A stretch of DNA of 7,561 nt from contig JAAYMP010000030.1 of the NCBI GenBank assembly GCA_012521315.1, forward strand, positions 1 to 7,561, written 5' to 3'. Below are positions 5,554 through 7,561 of this stretch, piece after piece; within the stretch, counting starts at the first letter, position 1, and each line of letters starts with the position of its first letter. The notes under the pieces were generated by a model. The model was not told the DNA's origin. It ran no database searches and saw only the letters and a list, made by a program, of their open reading frames with translations. The stretch is from Bacillota bacterium (GTDB lineage Bacteria > Bacillota > UBA4882 > UBA10575). The position numbers and the translations under genes were made by a program.

Positions 5554-7561
5554 TCACTTTTTCTTGCTCCGGAGACGTCCTCCGTTGAAGAAGGAAAAAA
5601 CGTTTCGGTAATACAAGGCGACATCCTTCCCTTCCTGCACGGCCAATTCGTCCGTCAAAACTCGGATCTGCCGCTCATTGACGCAATAATACTTCTCCTC
5701 CCCCGTCTCCAGGTAGAGCAGATCCAAGGCGCTGGTAAAAAGGAGTCCTCCGGCGTTTTGGATCAGTCCCGCCTCCTCATCCCAGAAATGTTCAAGGCTG
5801 TAATCGACCGCCGCTTGAATTCCGGCCAGCACTTTAGGGTCTCTGGTCAGCCGGTAGTAAGCAACCAGGCTGTCGGTGACCAACCCCGTTTTGTAGATAA
5901 AGTCCGTGGGCAAGGCGCCTTCCTGCTGTTGTTGCCAGCTTAAAACCAAGGACAAAATTTCCCCGGCGCTCTCCAGGTAACGTTTTTCCCCGGTCGCCTG
6001 GTAGGCGGCGAGCAGAGTCGTGATGCCCGCACTAACGGTCCGGAGATCGGTAAAAGTAACCCCGGCTTGGAGCGTAACGCGGTCGGCCATTCGCAAGGCC
6101 AGTTCATACCCGAACTGGTCATCCAGAAGGTAATAGCCTAAAAGCAACCCGGCGTTGGCATAATGGCGAAAATCGTCAACCGCGCCCACCTCCCCGGAGC
6201 GGGGATCTTTCAGGTGATCCAACCCCGGAAATGGACGGGGCTTGGCGATCGGATTGACTAAATCCACATCTTGCCAATGGGTTAAGGCCGCTTCCCCCAA
6301 AGCCAGGAAGGCCGGATCCTCCGTCTGAAGGTAAGCGCAGAGGAGGTGGTAAGGTAGATCGTAGGCGTTGTTGTTCCAATACTGGCCCGGTTGCGCCCAA
6401 GGCACGGTAAAGGCCACCGGGAGATCACCATAATTAAAGAAACCCCAATACTCTGCGTTAATTGCTTGGCCGTCGCTCGACGGGCCAAACAAGTTAAGCA
6501 GCGCCGACCGGTTTTTTTCCTTCAGGAGTAAAGCCGTTGACTTTAGTTCCGGGTCAAGCGCGGCAATTAGCTCTTGATCAATTAACGGTTGGGCCAGAAC
6601 CCCAAGTTGGTTCAGCCAAGCGGCGGCCACGGTGGCCACCGGCGGTTTATTGGTGATGGCTGCCAGCTCCGGCAAGCGTTCACGGTCACGTGCGCCATAA
6701 AAGGACAAGGTTAGGTGGTGGGTTTTGGCGACCCCCGCCGCCCAAACCTGCCCGGTCGCCCCCGCGGTCGTCAGCAGTTGGATCTTCATCTCCCCGGCGC
6801 CGCTCACCTGTAGTCCTTTCGGGTACTGCGGCCGGAAATCTTTTACCCCAAGGCCAACCCCGCTTTCCGTTCCGGTCAAGGCGACCCATCCGGCCGGCGC
6901 CTCCCCAAGGGTGGCCGGAAAGGCGCCGCCCCACCGGTTCCGGGTCGCGGATTCAACCTGAACCTCCGCCCAGCTATCACCACGTAAAGTTACCGTTTTA
7001 GGGGATTTTCCTTCAAGCCCCACGACCGCCTCCAACCGCTCTCCTTTTAAATTAAAGGTCGACCGGACCCAAGCCTCCTTCACGGGCACCGGTTGCCCGG
7101 TGGTGTTGATTAATCTTACCACCAAGCGAAAGTAGGAGGTCTCGGCATACATCACCAGCCGGCAGTCGTAAGTAAACGCGGCGTCGCGCCCGGGAATGGA
7201 CAACGGACCTGTAATCCGCAGAACCGCCCGGAGTGGCCCCGCTTCTTCCAGCGTGATCCGGGCCTCCGGAAGGCGGCCAGTTGTATATTCTCCGTTGGTG
7301 GTCTTTAACCCCAATTCCAACGGGACGGACATCAACGGGGCATCCGAAAATGAACCTTTTCCGTTTGGGTCAAACCAGCCCTTAGCCACCAGCGGCTGCG
7401 TTGTACTCAACTCCAGCCGGATCAGATTGTTTTCCACCGTGTAGCCGGTGGAGGTTTTTTCAACCCGCACGCCGGCCCGGAGGGATGCCCTTTTTTCATC
7501 ACCCGGCACCACCCGGTAAACAACCGAATCACGGCGATTGATGGTCCCGAGAAAGGTTATC
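5554..7561 (-). CDS. PcRGLX/YetA-like polysaccharide-active protein (5' end outside window)
   Basis: The reading frame is open to the window edge, so only the C-terminal 668 residues are visible (counted from the first whole codon, 7560-7558). A GTG at 7512 is in frame but the frame continues upstream without a stop, so it is not taken as the start. The first 280 or so residues are beta-rich, with segments typical of the PcRGLX/YetA family: AGPLRAVLRITG (107-118), GVGLGVKDFRPQYPKGLQV (234-252) and AKTHHLTLSFYG (278-289). The rest looks like an alpha/alpha barrel, with YWGFFNYGDLP (371-381), WNNNAYDLPYHL (395-406), HWQDVDLVNP (428-437) and helical repeats to near 620. PcRGLX is an exo-type rhamnogalacturonan lyase (PL26) and Bacillus YetA sits in a rhamnogalacturonan-use region, so a role in pectin-fragment breakdown is inferred. 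I cannot identify catalytic residues or see a signal peptide. The protein ends in the basic tail RSKKK, stop TGA at 5556-5554. Another alpha/alpha-barrel lyase or hydrolase family remains possible. Confidence 0.65.
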   Translation of the reverse strand, partial: ITFLGTINRRDSVVYRVVPGDEKRASLRAGVRVEKTSTGYTVENNLIRLELSTTQPLVAKGWFDPNGKGSFSDAPLMSVPLELGLKTTNGEYTTGRLPEARITLEEAGPLRAVLRITGPLSIPGRDAAFTYDCRLVMYAETSYFRLVVRLINTTGQPVPVKEAWVRSTFNLKGERLEAVVGLEGKSPKTVTLRGDSWAEVQVESATRNRWGGAFPATLGEAPAGWVALTGTESGVGLGVKDFRPQYPKGLQVSGAGEMKIQLLTTAGATGQVWAAGVAKTHHLTLSFYGARDRERLPELAAITNKPPVATVAAAWLNQLGVLAQPLIDQELIAALDPELKSTALLLKEKNRSALLNLFGPSSDGQAINAEYWGFFNYGDLPVAFTVPWAQPGQYWNNNAYDLPYHLLCAYLQTEDPAFLALGEAALTHWQDVDLVNPIAKPRPFPGLDHLKDPRSGEVGAVDDFRHYANAGLLLGYYLLDDQFGYELALRMADRVTLQAGVTFTDLRTVSAGITTLLAAYQATGEKRYLESAGEILSLVLSWQQQQEGALPTDFIYKTGLVTDSLVAYYRLTRDPKVLAGIQAAVDYSLEHFWDEEAGLIQNAGGLLFTSALDLLYLETGEEKYYCVNERQIRVLTDELAVQEGKDVALYYRNVFSFFNGGRLRSKKK

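Noticed and set aside
1..7561. Mobile element, CRISPR array, defence or other novel multigene system
   Set aside because: There are no repeats of array type, no transposase or integrase, no duplicated target sites and no cluster of unknown genes. The complete genes are ordinary housekeeping or metabolic genes.

Overview
The window looks like a stretch of chromosome from an anaerobic, moderate-GC member of the Bacillota (Firmicutes) or a close relative. The basis is a full-length ferredoxin-linked pyruvate oxidoreductase, a serS gene followed by a tRNA-Ser gene, strong AGGAGG-type ribosome binding sites, sigma-A-like promoters and U-tailed hairpin terminators. The genus cannot be named from the sequence alone. 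Everything convincing lies on the minus strand, so transcription runs from high to low coordinates.

Layout in transcription order. (1) 7561-5554: the 3' part of a large gene cut by the window edge. It encodes a beta-sandwich plus alpha/alpha-barrel protein resembling the PcRGLX/YetA family (exo-rhamnogalacturonan-lyase-like), probably for plant-polysaccharide use. (2) 5553-5248: an intergenic region with a nested stem-loop that may end gene 1, then a good promoter with a 15-bp palindrome over its -35 box, then a leader of about 140 nt with a hairpin. (3) 5247-1729: pyruvate:ferredoxin oxidoreductase, complete, with all cluster ligands and the TPP and CoA motifs. (4) 1728-1425: a perfect 14-bp terminator hairpin, then a probable serS promoter and a leader of about 135 nt without a T-box. 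(5) 1424-153: seryl-tRNA synthetase, complete. (6) 152-35: a spacer with an inverted repeat and a near-consensus promoter. (7) 34-1: the 5' half of a tRNA-Ser gene, cut immediately before its anticodon.

The genes appear to be separate transcription units rather than one operon, since each has promoter-like or terminator-like signals between it and the next. serS and tRNA-Ser are enzyme and substrate. PFOR links pyruvate to acetyl-CoA, CO2 and reduced ferredoxin, the core of fermentative energy metabolism, and sugars released by the polysaccharide-active protein would feed it indirectly.

I found no sign of an undescribed system, mobile element, CRISPR array or defence island. The points most worth checking are the palindrome over the PFOR promoter, the corrected PFOR start codon, and the identity of the truncated YetA-like protein.
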